From assembly GCA_002439165.1 (NCBI GenBank), contig DJTE01000041.1, positions 62,001-126,000 of the forward strand: DNA of 64,000 nucleotides. Reading direction: 5' to 3'. The notes under the pieces are model-generated. The model did no database searches. It was not told the origin of the DNA and saw only the letters and a list, made by a program, of their open reading frames with translations. Shown here piece after piece: positions 8,712-16,907 of this stretch; within the stretch, counting starts at the first letter, position 1, and each line of letters begins with the position of its first letter. The stretch is from Chryseobacterium indologenes. GTDB taxonomy: Bacteria > Bacteroidota > Bacteroidia > Flavobacteriales > Weeksellaceae. The position numbers and the translations under genes were made by a program.

Positions 8712-8957
8712 TTAATATACGCATCCGCAACCTGTTTCCCAGGGCATGCATAAGCGCTGTGGCTCACTGCAGCCGCCACCGCCACCGCCTCCTCCAGGAT
8801 TGCCGCCCGGATTAAAACTGTAACATACACCATCACTGCAATAATAACTTCCTGCTGTTGGCGGGCATTCACCGTTCATATCACAAAGCGCATACGGATT
8901 ATCACCGCCTTTAATAAATTCCAGCTGTTTTCTTGTTAATTTTTTTCGGTTTTTCAT
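8712..8957 (-). CDS. GG-leader, cysteine-rich bacteriocin-like peptide
   Basis: An 81-aa precursor-like peptide. The first 18 residues (KKLTRKQLEFIKGG) match the double-glycine leader pattern K-x-L-x-R-x-x-L-x-x-I-x-GG, cut by peptidase-C39 ABC exporters in known bacteriocin systems. The remaining ~63 residues contain eight Cys, a stretch of eight consecutive Gly, and a Cys/Gly-rich C-terminus. An even Cys count fits disulfides or other crosslinks. No maturase or C39 exporter lies nearby. Similar orphan 'bacteriocin-like' peptides are common in Chryseobacterium, and their activity is unproven. Confidence 0.75.
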   Translation of the reverse strand: MKNRKKLTRKQLEFIKGGDNPYALCDMNGECPPTAGSYYCSDGVCYSFNPGGNPGGGGGGGGCSEPQRLCMPWETGCGCVY

Positions 8958-9092
8958 AGTATTAATATTTTAATTTGTTGATTACTAATATACAAATAAT
9001 ATTTAATACCCGTATGTGTGATTTAAAAAAATCTGTGAATTTATCAAACGGTTTTCAACCATTTCGGTCCTTTTTCAGCTACGGAAAATGCT

Positions 9093-9629
9093 TTACTGTA
9101 AATCAAGAGTCATAAAAACAGCCGTCTCATCCGTATTTTCATACAGCCTAGTATTAAACCCCGTAATACCGAAGCCCAGTCTTCTGTAAAATTGGATGGC
9201 GGCATAATTGGTGTTCTGGGTTTCAAGTTCAATGATCCGGCAGCTGAGGGTTCTGGCTTCTTTCACAATATTTTTGATCAGCATTGCTCCTATACCGGAT
9301 CTTCTGTGTTTTTCACTGATCAGAATATTTTCAATGTAAAAACTGTTGTTCCAGGTTCTGTGTTCGCCAATGATCCAGCCGATCAGCTCCTCATCCGCGT
9401 AAGCTCCGAAAGAATGCCCTTTTTCAATAATTCTGTTGAGTTCTTCTGTATCTTCGGAATGGGTTTCCCAGGTTTTGGTATAGCTGATTGCTTTTTCTTT
9501 TAAAATAAATTCAAAAGAGCCTGCATATTCAATAGCCGAAACGGAAAGGATCTTATCCGTAGCATAACCGTTGTGACCCCAGTCAGATGAAGGATTCCCG
9601 GTGAGTTTTTCCAGTCTTTTTATTTCCAT
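9093..9629 (-). CDS. GNAT N-acetyltransferase
   Basis: A 178-aa acetyl-CoA-dependent transferase. The central GNAT core is clear: the strand before ENILISEKHRRSGIGAMLI holds the R/Q-x-x-G-x-G/A pyrophosphate loop (RRSGIG), followed by LETQNTNYAAIQFYRRLGF. The C-terminal layout (FYRRLGF-x-ITGFNTRLY then FMTLDL) resembles the streptothricin-acetyltransferase branch. That is a family resemblance only, and substrate and any resistance phenotype are unproven. It starts 9 nt after an ATG-poor gap and is 17 nt from the VOC gene's shifted stop, so they may be co-transcribed. Confidence 0.85.
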   Translation of the reverse strand: MEIKRLEKLTGNPSSDWGHNGYATDKILSVSAIEYAGSFEFILKEKAISYTKTWETHSEDTEELNRIIEKGHSFGAYADEELIGWIIGEHRTWNNSFYIENILISEKHRRSGIGAMLIKNIVKEARTLSCRIIELETQNTNYAAIQFYRRLGFGITGFNTRLYENTDETAVFMTLDLQ

Positions 9630-9646
9630 AGTATGTGGTTTTGCTG

Positions 9647-10038
9647 TTACTGAACTTCTGTACAGATTTCTACCAGGTAATGGTCAGGATCTTTGATGTA
9701 AGCGGTTTTCTGCCCCACGGTTTTAGAGCAATATCTTCATAAAGAACAGCACCGTTGCTGACAGCTTTTTTTACCAGGGATTCTACATCATCGGTTACAA
9801 ATCCCAGTTCTATTCCGAAAGGCTTTTCTGAGGCTTTTGATGATAAAAATCCCTTTTTGATGTTGGATCCGGCAAGGTGAACGGAAGCAAATGAAAGTGT
9901 AGTATTCCCGGTGAGCAATTCTCCGTAATCTTTTTCAGGAGTGATGAATTTGATTTCGGTCTCAAAACTTTCTTTATAGAAATTCATGGATTTCTCAACG
10001 TCTTCAACGTATAAGATGACGTATTTAAATTTAACCAT
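9647..10038 (-). pseudogene. VOC (glyoxalase/bleomycin-resistance-like) protein, frameshifted
   Basis: The first ~105 residues are a normal VOC fold (VILYVEDVEKSMNFYKESF at the N-terminus, FVTDDVESL in the second half). At a run of four C on the plus strand (9713-9716; GGGG in the gene) the frame slips, and the uninterrupted ORF ends at 9670 with an unrelated tail. One extra G would restore WGQKTAYIKDPDHYLVEICT, the canonical VOC C-terminus including the last metal-ligand Glu, ending at 9647. So this is either a one-base deletion in a homopolymer, a sequencing error, or a recent pseudogene. Substrate unknown. Confidence 0.8.
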
Positions 10039-10076
10039 AGGGGGAGTAGTTTTGTTAATTATATTGTTTTTTTTGA

Positions 10077-10883
10077 TTAAGATTTTCGATACTTAAATAA
10101 CCAGGGTAGTTTTGGCTGGGATTTTACCCAATCTGTCTCGGGATTGTAAACTTTAATATCAATTTTATCCCGGTCTTTGACAACAATTCCGGAATGATTT
10201 TCAATATTGGAATAAATTTTCTCAAGATGCCCCAGACTGAGCATGACATCAAGAATCTTTCTTCCATCCTCAAAATCATCATAAATATCCACAGGTAATG
10301 GCTGGTATTCAGAGGTTGATTTAATGAAAATACTGAAAAAATAGGGATCCAGATCTCCGAATTCCATTCCAAACATATAAGGAACTTCTATTTTCTGCTT
10401 TGTTTTTCTATTTTGAAAACCACAGTGATAGCCGTGAAAAAAATAATCCCAGTCATCAACTTTTCCGGAATGGTTTCTCCGGCTGCATTTAAATTTATTC
10501 AGGGTAAGAAAAGGGAAATCAGCATTTAATTTTATTTTCTTTGCCTCTGCAAAACGGTGGATCAATGCAGTTCCCAGATTTCTGTAATCTTTGGCACATT
10601 GCAGGAAGAATAGCTGATTTTCTGCAATCTCTTCATTGGTAATAAGTTTACAGATATTTATTTCATGTTCTGTATTATGGATAGCTATCTGAAAACCAGG
10701 GAGTAATTTCTCTAAATCTTCACCATAACTTTTTCTTAAATGGCTGATGGATTCTTCAAAAACAATCTTAAGCTTTATCTGCCGGGAGATACCTGCAATA
10801 TCATCAAGACTGGGAAATTCGTCTGATGAGGTAACGGTTATTGATTGAATGGTCCTTTCCAAAGCTTCTAAATCGGTGATCAT
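10077..10883 (-). CDS. Hypothetical protein (possibly DUF6896-like)
   Basis: A soluble protein of about 268 aa from the ATG at 10883. A longer frame reaches 10943 but would overlap the pafA promoter, so the shorter start is preferred. The only recognisable segment is DDWDYFFHGYHCGF, followed by a conserved-looking hydrophobic strand-rich region; it recalls the FHG-x-GC pattern of DUF6896, but I am not sure. No catalytic motif is evident. A TAAATTTG box (minus strand, 10886-10893) ends 2 nt before this ATG. Confidence 0.6.
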   Translation of the reverse strand: MITDLEALERTIQSITVTSSDEFPSLDDIAGISRQIKLKIVFEESISHLRKSYGEDLEKLLPGFQIAIHNTEHEINICKLITNEEIAENQLFFLQCAKDYRNLGTALIHRFAEAKKIKLNADFPFLTLNKFKCSRRNHSGKVDDWDYFFHGYHCGFQNRKTKQKIEVPYMFGMEFGDLDPYFFSIFIKSTSEYQPLPVDIYDDFEDGRKILDVMLSLGHLEKIYSNIENHSGIVVKDRDKIDIKVYNPETDWVKSQPKLPWLFKYRKS

Positions 10884-10928
10884 GTCAAATTTAAATAAAA
10901 TTTCACACTCCAAGACTTTCAAAACCCG

Positions 10929-10936
10929 TAAATTTG
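10929..10936 (+). promoter_or_regulatory. Candidate -7 box for pafA
   Basis: TAAATTTG matches TAnnTTTG and lies 22 nt before the pafA ATG, in the divergent intergenic region. Confidence 0.5.
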
Positions 10937-10958
10937 TGCTCAATAAAATTTTTACCGG

Positions 10959-12602
10959 ATGTTTAGGAAAATTTCAGTTGCGGCAGTTGCTTTTTTGTCC
11001 GTAATTACAATCAATGCTCAGAAGAAAAGTTCTCAGGTACCAAGACCCAGATTAGTTGTAGGAATGGTGGTAGACCAGATGCGGTGGGACTATCTTTACC
11101 GCTATTACAGCAAATATGGAAATGACGGTTTCAAGAGACTGTTGAATACCGGATATTCATTAAACAATGTTCATATCAATTATGTGCCAACCATTACGGC
11201 ATTAGGGCATACCTGTATCTTTACAGGTTCTGTACCGGCCATTCACGGAATTGCAGGAAATGACTGGACAGATAAGGAGACCGGGAAAGGGGTCTACTGT
11301 ACTGCAGATGACAGCGTTAAGCCGGTAGGAACAGACAACATAAAAACAGGAAGTCATTCCCCGAAAAACCTCTGGTCTACAACAGTAACTGATGAACTGA
11401 GACTGGCAACGAATTTCCAGGGAAAAGTAATCGGGGTTTCATTGAAAGACCGTGCTTCCATTCTGCCTGCGGGGCATACTCCGAACGGTGCTTTCTGGTT
11501 TGACGACAGCACCGGGAATTTTATCACCAGCACATGGTATATGAATGATCTGCCTCAGTGGCTGAAATCTTTCAATGCCCTGAATTTACCTGCAAAATTG
11601 GTGGCAAACGGCTGGAATACATTGCTCCCAATTAATCAGTATACGGAAAGTTCGCCGGATAATTCTTCCTGGGAAGGGCTTCTGGGTAGCTCAAAAACAC
11701 CTGTTTTCCCGTACAGCAATCTTGCCAAAGACTATGAAACCAAAAAAGATAATATCCGTTATACACCATTCGGAAATACTCTTACACTGAAGCTGGCTGA
11801 AGCTTCTATTGAGGGAGAAAAACTGGGAGCTGACAATATTACGGATTTCCTTACCGTCAACCTTGCTTCCACGGATTATGCAGGCCACAAATTCGGACCG
11901 AATTCCATTGAAGTGGAAGATGTTTATTTAAGACTGGACCAGGATCTGGCACAGTTCTTCAGCTATCTGGATTCAAAAGTAGGGAAGGGCGAATACACCG
12001 TTTTCCTTTCTGCCGACCACGGCGGGGCTCATTCAGTAGGATTCCTGAAAGAACATAAGATCCCGACAGGTTTCTTCGGAGAAGGGATGGAAAAAGATAT
12101 CAACCAGAAACTGAAAGATAAATTCGGTGTGGATAAGCTGATTAATGCTGTGGACAATTACCAGGTTTATTTTGACAGAAAACTGCTGAACGATAACAAG
12201 CTTGAGCTGGATGATGTAAGAGATTTTGCAATAAAAGAAATACAGAAAGACCCAAGTGTTTTATATGCGGTTTCAGTAGAAGAAGTTCAGGAATCAAGTA
12301 TTCCGGAACCGATTAAACAGAGAATCATCAACGGGATCAACAGGCAGAGAAGCGGAGATATCCAGCTGATCTCAAAGGATTCTATGCTGCCACCATATTC
12401 TAAAACAGGTACAACCCACAGCGTATGGAACTCTTATGATTCCCATATCCCACTGATCTTTATGGGATGGGGCATCCAGCATGGTGAAAGCAATAAAGCC
12501 TACAACATGACAGATATTGCTCCAACCGTTTCTTCTTTACTGAAGATCCAGTTCCCAAGCGGAAATGTTGGAAATCCGATTACAGAAGTTATCGGTAAAT
12601 AA
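10959..12602 (+). CDS. pafA: PafA-type alkaline phosphatase
   Basis: Periplasmic or secreted phosphomonoesterase releasing phosphate from many organic phosphoesters. The 547-aa protein has a signal peptide ending near INAQ (residue 20). Residues align at +1 with Elizabethkingia PafA: nucleophile Thr80 in PTITALGHT, Asn101 in GIAGNDW, and the Lys163/Arg165 pair in SLKDR that replaces the Mg site of PhoA-type enzymes. Zinc-ligand motifs include the N-terminal VVDQMRWDY, NLASTDYAGH and SADHGG, plus a final GTTHSVWNSYDSHIP His. All key residues are present. PafA is known in this family to be less phosphate-repressed than PhoA. Confidence 0.93.
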   Translation: MFRKISVAAVAFLSVITINAQKKSSQVPRPRLVVGMVVDQMRWDYLYRYYSKYGNDGFKRLLNTGYSLNNVHINYVPTITALGHTCIFTGSVPAIHGIAGNDWTDKETGKGVYCTADDSVKPVGTDNIKTGSHSPKNLWSTTVTDELRLATNFQGKVIGVSLKDRASILPAGHTPNGAFWFDDSTGNFITSTWYMNDLPQWLKSFNALNLPAKLVANGWNTLLPINQYTESSPDNSSWEGLLGSSKTPVFPYSNLAKDYETKKDNIRYTPFGNTLTLKLAEASIEGEKLGADNITDFLTVNLASTDYAGHKFGPNSIEVEDVYLRLDQDLAQFFSYLDSKVGKGEYTVFLSADHGGAHSVGFLKEHKIPTGFFGEGMEKDINQKLKDKFGVDKLINAVDNYQVYFDRKLLNDNKLELDDVRDFAIKEIQKDPSVLYAVSVEEVQESSIPEPIKQRIINGINRQRSGDIQLISKDSMLPPYSKTGTTHSVWNSYDSHIPLIFMGWGIQHGESNKAYNMTDIAPTVSSLLKIQFPSGNVGNPITEVIGK

Positions 12603-12609
12603 AATAAAA

Positions 12610-12646
12610 AAAGAGGTTGTTTCAAAAATGAGACAACCTCTTTCAA
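12610..12646 (+). terminator. Terminator after pafA
   Basis: AAAGAGGTTGTTTC pairs with GAGACAACCTCTTT around a 6-nt loop, 7 nt after the stop. One wobble pair; only a short T run follows. Confidence 0.75.
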
Positions 12647-12680
12647 TATATGCATCAAATAGAAAACTGCCCGATCTGCT

Positions 12681-13200
12681 ATTGTAACCGCAACAGTCAC
12701 AAAAGATTTTGACACTTAAGTTATTTTTTGGTTCAATTCTTTGCGCACAGAAGTTCACCTAAGATTCTTAAAAATCTGCGATTTTTATTGGGGAGAGAAT
12801 AGATCTGCCCAATCCGCAAAATCAGCGAGAAAAAATCTCAGCAAACATCAGTTGGATTTGTAAAATCTGTGGGGAACTATTGTAACCGCAACAGTCACAA
12901 AAGATTTTGACTCTTAAGTTATTTTTTTGGTTTAATTCTTTGCGCACAGAAGTTCACCTAAGATTCTTAAAAACCTGCGATTTTTATTGGGGAGAGAATA
13001 GATCTGCCCGATCCGCAAAATCAGCGAGAAAAAATCTCAGCAAACATCAGTTGGATTTGTGAAATCTGTGGGGAACTATTGTAACCGCAATAGGCACAAA
13101 AGATTTTGACACTTAAGTTATTTTTTGGTTCAATTCTTTGCGCACAGAAGTTCACCTAAGATTCTTAAAAATCTGTGATTTTTATTGGGGAGAGAATAGA
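12681..13200. repeat. Tandem ~199-bp intergenic repeat, about 2.6 copies
   Basis: Units begin with ATTGTAACCGCAA at 12681, 12879 and 13078, a period of 198-199 bp. Copies differ by only a few substitutions and a one-base indel in a T run. The third copy stops at about 13200, inside the GGGGAGAGAATAGAT segment. No convincing ORF runs through all copies. The unit contains short words (AATCTGCGATTTTTATTGG, AAAATCAGCGAG) that recur in degenerate form in other gaps of this window. The rest of the 13201-13368 gap holds no recognised feature. Confidence 0.85.
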
Positions 13201-13368
13201 TTTACTTCAATAGAGGTGAACTTTAATCCGCCTGAATAGTAAACATTCATCCGGCTTTAGCCAAAACCTGTATTTCTTCAATTTATAAAATAAAAAAATG
13301 TCAGCAGATTTTTACTTTGTAAAATACTAACTGACACTGTAATTTTTCCTATTTACATAATTCAGGAT

Positions 13369-13689
13369 TTATTCTTCATCCTCCGTATCCTCATCATCTT
13401 CATCATCTTCATATTGCTCCAGATAGTAACTGAAACTGAAATCTTCCACTTCATCCTCAGCATCTTCCAGAGTGGTAAGAAGATCTTCAAAAATTTCAAG
13501 CTGATCTACGGTCATATTAACAAATTCGATGTGGAGAGGCATTTCCAGTTCTCCGGTAATGACATCTGACAGAGCATCGAGGTTATCTCCAAAATAATCG
13601 GGAAGTGTAATCTTTTCCTTTAATTGGGCATAAAAATCCTCATAATCTCCGATGTCTGTAAAATCTATATATATTGTCTTCATATTCAA
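13369..13689 (-). CDS. Barstar-family ribonuclease inhibitor
   Basis: A 106-aa cytosolic inhibitor for the RNase encoded just upstream. DYFGDNLDALSDVITG (residues 31-46) aligns with barstar's YYGENLDALWDCLTG. Asp38 and Asp42 correspond to barstar Asp35 and Asp39, which bind barnase's active-site Arg and His. Barstar Trp38 is replaced by Ser41. A strongly acidic tail (EDDEDDEDTEDEE) extends beyond the fold. The gene starts 43 nt after the RNase stop on the same strand, forming a toxin-then-antidote pair. Confidence 0.88.
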   Translation of the reverse strand: MNMKTIYIDFTDIGDYEDFYAQLKEKITLPDYFGDNLDALSDVITGELEMPLHIEFVNMTVDQLEIFEDLLTTLEDAEDEVEDFSFSYYLEQYEDDEDDEDTEDEE

Positions 13690-13732
13690 TTGAATTTCCA
13701 GTTTTATGAACTAAAAAAGCTTTGCAGGAAGC

Positions 13733-14248
13733 TTATTGCTTTTCAAAGCTCTTATAATGGTTTTTGGTAAGATAAACATCCCCGTTCTTTGTAAAGATGA
13801 TCCTGTCGGCATTTCGGCTTCCGCAATGATAATTCACATCAGCTTCGTAATATTTTTCACCTTCCGGCAGTCTTCTCTCACGGTTGCCAAACTTATCACC
13901 GCCAATGGCTTTTCCGGGAAGTACATCGCAGAGATTTCCTTTGGATGGGTTCCAGCCCTGCTGTCTTGCTTCATTTTTAGTGATATAATAATCCGGCAGC
14001 CTGTGATTCTGCTTTACATAGCTGATGACTATTTTTTCTTCCGTAAGCTGGTCGATGGAAGACTGTGAGGAAGAATTCCGGGTTCCGGACTGGTCTTCCG
14101 AAGCACTTCCATAACTTACCGTTTCTGTTTTTACAGCATCCGGATTTTCTTTCTTACCTTCAATGAAGTTCTTATAAACATACATCACCGACATTCCGAA
14201 GAGAAGCCCGAGACACATGAATAAAACGGCTCTTATTTTACTGTTCAT
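13733..14248 (-). CDS. Membrane-anchored barnase-family ribonuclease
   Basis: A 171-aa guanyl-preferring RNase of the barnase family. Residues 6-25 are a signal-anchor or signal peptide, followed by a Ser/Gln-rich linker to about 70. The catalytic domain, 73-171, has LPDYYITKNEARQQGW and GKAIGGDKFGNRE, close to barnase's LPDNYITKSEAQALGW and GKSIGGDIFSNRE. Barnase Glu73, Arg83, Arg87 and His102 correspond to Glu135, Arg145, Arg149 and His164, all kept. Cys107 and Cys142 could form a disulfide, consistent with export. The barstar homologue follows in the same operon. Barnase is a secreted nuclease; here the N-terminus may keep it tethered. Confidence 0.9.
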   Translation of the reverse strand: MNSKIRAVLFMCLGLLFGMSVMYVYKNFIEGKKENPDAVKTETVSYGSASEDQSGTRNSSSQSSIDQLTEEKIVISYVKQNHRLPDYYITKNEARQQGWNPSKGNLCDVLPGKAIGGDKFGNRERRLPEGEKYYEADVNYHCGSRNADRIIFTKNGDVYLTKNHYKSFEKQ

Positions 14249-14332
14249 ACTATGATTAATGTAACAATTTACCGGTCTGATAATGTATGAATATATTGAT
14301 AGGCCGGTAGATTATTATACGGGTAAATTAAA

Positions 14333-15127
14333 TTAACTGTTTCTCCATTCTTCCGGAATATCACATACCGGAATAGGATCAATTTTATGCCTTGCCGCTT
14401 TGTGCATCCTGTCAAAAATTAAAAATACTTCCTTATCACGGCCTTCATAATCGTCTGCTGTTTTTGTTCCGTATTCTTTCTGAATCTTTTCCAGTTCCGG
14501 ATAAGTGGCACCAATCTGCTGTTCATCCGTTCTGTCCACATCCCAAAGTCCGTCGGTAGGAATGGCTTCCTGGATATTTTTAACCAGATTCAGGGCTCTG
14601 GCGAGGGTATAGACTTCTGTTTTATAAAGATCGGCAATAGGGGAAACATCTACGCCTCCGTCACCGTATTTGGTATAAAACCCGATGCCGAAATCTTCCA
14701 CTTTATTCCCGGTTCCGCATACCAGAAGGCCGTTCAGCTGCCCGTAGTAATACAGGGTAAGCATTCTCAGCCTGGATCTTGTATTGGCAAAAGCAAGCTT
14801 TTCGTTCGGATACAGGTCATCCTTTACATCGAATGTCTTATAAAGCTCTTCAAAAGCGGGCGTAAGATTTACAGACATGGCTTCTACATTGGGAAATCTT
14901 GATTTCAGATCATTCATATGCTCCCAGGCACGGTCTATCTGATCAGGTTTCTGGCGTATCGGCATTTCAATCAGAAGGGTTTTTAAACCTGTCATGGCCG
15001 CCAGCGTAGAAACTACTCCTGAATCTACACCTCCCGAAACTCCTATTACATATCCGTTTACTTTAGCTTTTACGGCATAATCTTTCAGCCAGCCTACAAT
15101 ATGATCTATTACTTTTTGTGTCTGCAT
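14333..15127 (-). CDS. nadE: NAD+ synthetase (NadE)
   Basis: Last step of NAD synthesis: ATP-dependent amidation of deamido-NAD. The 264-aa length matches the single-domain form that uses ammonia; there is no glutaminase domain. The PP-loop is SGGVDSG (residues 31-37). The CGTGNKVEDFGIGFYTKYGDGG segment and the DLYKTEVY helix are family hallmarks. It starts 12 nt downstream of the upstream acetyltransferase stop, so it may share that transcript. Confidence 0.93.
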   Translation of the reverse strand: MQTQKVIDHIVGWLKDYAVKAKVNGYVIGVSGGVDSGVVSTLAAMTGLKTLLIEMPIRQKPDQIDRAWEHMNDLKSRFPNVEAMSVNLTPAFEELYKTFDVKDDLYPNEKLAFANTRSRLRMLTLYYYGQLNGLLVCGTGNKVEDFGIGFYTKYGDGGVDVSPIADLYKTEVYTLARALNLVKNIQEAIPTDGLWDVDRTDEQQIGATYPELEKIQKEYGTKTADDYEGRDKEVFLIFDRMHKAARHKIDPIPVCDIPEEWRNS

Positions 15128-15139
15128 TCGTTTATTTTT

Positions 15140-15673
15140 TTAGTCTATTCCAAATTCTTTAGGGTATTTTACGATACCTGTTACATTTTTCAGTCCGTCT
15201 TTTACCAGTTCAATGGCCATGCCGTTTTCTTCAGGAATATCAAACGGAAAATAAATTCCAAAATTACTGGTTTTTTCGTAACCAAACTTAGGATAATATG
15301 CTTCATGTCCGATAAGGATAACGGATTCATAACCCAGTTCTTGGGCTATAAGATGTCCGGAAAGAATAAGCTGCCCTCCGATACCCTGATTCTGAAATTC
15401 AGGTTTTACCGAAACGGGAGCCAGTGCCAGGGAATCAAAAGATCCCTCATTATTCTCAATCTTAATTTTAGTAAACAGGATATGTCCGGCTATTACTCCG
15501 TCTTCAGTTTCAGCAACCAGGGAAAGTTCCGGGATAAAAGCATCTGATTTTCTTAAACGTTCAACCAGAAAATGCTCCTGATGATCGCTGTGTTCCATAG
15601 TATGGAAAGCGTCTTCCGTAAGTTCAGACACTTTTTTATAGTCTTTTTCCTCTTCCTGTCTTATCGTCAGCAT
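15140..15673 (-). CDS. GNAT N-acetyltransferase (YhbS-like)
   Basis: A 177-aa acetyltransferase. The core is SLVAETEDGVIAGHILFTKI, then LAPVSVKPEFQNQGIGGQLI with the Q-x-x-G-x-G acetyl-CoA loop, then SVILIGHEAYYPKFGYE. The GH-x-YYPKFGYE ending is typical of the YhbS-like subgroup. Substrate unknown. It sits 5 nt from a second, different GNAT gene upstream and 12 nt from nadE downstream, in one minus-strand run. Confidence 0.88.
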   Translation of the reverse strand: MLTIRQEEEKDYKKVSELTEDAFHTMEHSDHQEHFLVERLRKSDAFIPELSLVAETEDGVIAGHILFTKIKIENNEGSFDSLALAPVSVKPEFQNQGIGGQLILSGHLIAQELGYESVILIGHEAYYPKFGYEKTSNFGIYFPFDIPEENGMAIELVKDGLKNVTGIVKYPKEFGID

Positions 15674-15678
15674 ATTGT

Positions 15679-16203
15679 TTAAATGTATTTTTCGCGTTTT
15701 AATTCATACCAGTTACAGATTCCGTCAGGCTCTGTAAATTCTCCTGTTTTTTCAAAACCTAATTTTCTTAATATATGGTTGGAGGCTTCATTTCCTGAAT
15801 GGGCATGAGCATAGATAATTTCTGCATTCATCTCATTAAATCCCAGATTCAGAGCCGCTTTTGCGGCTTCTACGGCATAACCTTTTCCCCATGCTTCAGG
15901 GATAAAACGGTAGCCAAGATCCAGCACATTGCTGTACCCGTTGATCGGTTCAGTCAGCAGTTTGAGGCCGCTCCATCCGATCAGGAGTCCGGATTCTTTT
16001 TCAATGACGGCGAGCCGTCCGGTTCCGTTTTCAGTGTACTGGTTTCTGATGAACCGGATAACGTCTACTGTTTCACTTACTTCTGTAAGTACCGGTACAC
16101 CAATATATTTCATGACCTCAGGGCTGGAGTCCAGCAGAAACATCCGTTCAGCATCCGTTTCTTCCAGGGGTCTTAAGATCAGTCGTTGGGTTTCTATTTT
16201 CAT
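15679..16203 (-). CDS. RimJ/RimL-type GNAT acetyltransferase
   Basis: A 174-aa protein starting MKIETQRLILRPLEETD, the standard opening of the RimJ/RimL group that acetylates protein N-termini or small amines. The core has LGYRFIPEAWGKGYAVEAAKAAL with the G-K-G-Y-A loop, then HAHSGNEASNHILRKLGFEK. A longer in-frame start at 16269 would overlap the next gene by 56 nt and adds residues not seen in the family, so the ATG at 16203 is chosen. Confidence 0.85.
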   Translation of the reverse strand: MKIETQRLILRPLEETDAERMFLLDSSPEVMKYIGVPVLTEVSETVDVIRFIRNQYTENGTGRLAVIEKESGLLIGWSGLKLLTEPINGYSNVLDLGYRFIPEAWGKGYAVEAAKAALNLGFNEMNAEIIYAHAHSGNEASNHILRKLGFEKTGEFTEPDGICNWYELKREKYI

Positions 16204-16213
16204 GGTATTTAGT

Positions 16214-16858
16214 TTATTCCTCAGCTCCGAAAATGGTAACATCTGTTTTAGTTCCTTTCTTAATATCATATTCTTTCATTCCGTTTCCTCCTACATTAAG
16301 GGTTTGCAGTAAAAGGTTGGCTGAAATATCAAGCTTTTGAACCTTATTATGTTCGATGTTCAGCTTTTTCAGATTTCTGAGAGGTGTTATATCTATTGTT
16401 TTTAAATGATTTAAAGATAAAGTTAATTGATCAATTTTCGGGGTTTCTTTTAACGAAATATTCTCCAGAAGATTGTTGTCAAGATATAAAGCGGTCAGTC
16501 TTTTAAGATTTTCAACGTTGAAGGATGAAGCTTTACATCCCGTACATGAGAACAGTTCAAGATGTTCCGCACCGGCTATGGAAATGGCGGGAATGATATT
16601 GTCGTCCAGAACGATCATTTTTACATTTTTAAAAAGAGCCAGGTCTTCCGTTGAGGTTATGTTTTTCTGAATCAGAAACAGATTGATCACCTGATCTGCT
16701 TCCTGCTGCTCCAGGGCTCCGTTTTTATTGAGATCAAAATTTTCCAGTACCGCCTTTTCAAAATTACGGTCCTTAAAATGAAGTTTTTGGCCGTTATAAA
16801 AAGAAAATCCTGAAATAATCAGGCTGAAGGTTGCAAATATTTTAAAATTCATCACCAA
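16214..16858 (-). CDS. Secreted leucine-rich-repeat protein
   Basis: A 214-aa protein with a signal peptide (about residues 1-23). Residues ~30-55 include NFDLNKNGALEQQEAD, which looks like a single EF-hand-type or cell-surface 'dockerin-like' acidic loop (DLNKNG-x-LE). From about 75 on are 5-6 short leucine-rich repeats of ~21 residues (LTALYLDNNLLENI, LTLSLNHLKTI, LKKLNIEHNKVQKL, LQTLNVGGNGM). LRRs bind proteins; the partner is unknown. It is divergent from gldB by 49 nt. Confidence 0.75.
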   Translation of the reverse strand: MVMNFKIFATFSLIISGFSFYNGQKLHFKDRNFEKAVLENFDLNKNGALEQQEADQVINLFLIQKNITSTEDLALFKNVKMIVLDDNIIPAISIAGAEHLELFSCTGCKASSFNVENLKRLTALYLDNNLLENISLKETPKIDQLTLSLNHLKTIDITPLRNLKKLNIEHNKVQKLDISANLLLQTLNVGGNGMKEYDIKKGTKTDVTIFGAEE

Positions 16859-16874
16859 TTGTCTTTTTAATCCT

Positions 16875-16882
16875 TATTTTTG
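16875..16882 (+). promoter_or_regulatory. Candidate -7 box for gldB
   Basis: TATTTTTG matches TAnnTTTG and lies 25 nt before the gldB ATG. Confidence 0.5.
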
Positions 16883-16907
16883 TGTCCTTAAATTTCATGT
16901 AAAAATA

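Noticed and set aside
9093..9629. Streptothricin resistance gene
   Set aside because: The C-terminal pattern recalls that branch, but the sequence is not close enough by eye to claim a resistance function.
12500..12758. Short minus-strand ORFs over the end of pafA and the first repeat
   Set aside because: They overlap pafA and are not maintained in the other repeat copies.
12681..13200. CRISPR-like array
   Set aside because: The unit is ~199 bp with contiguous copies, without short repeats separated by unique spacers, and no cas genes are present.
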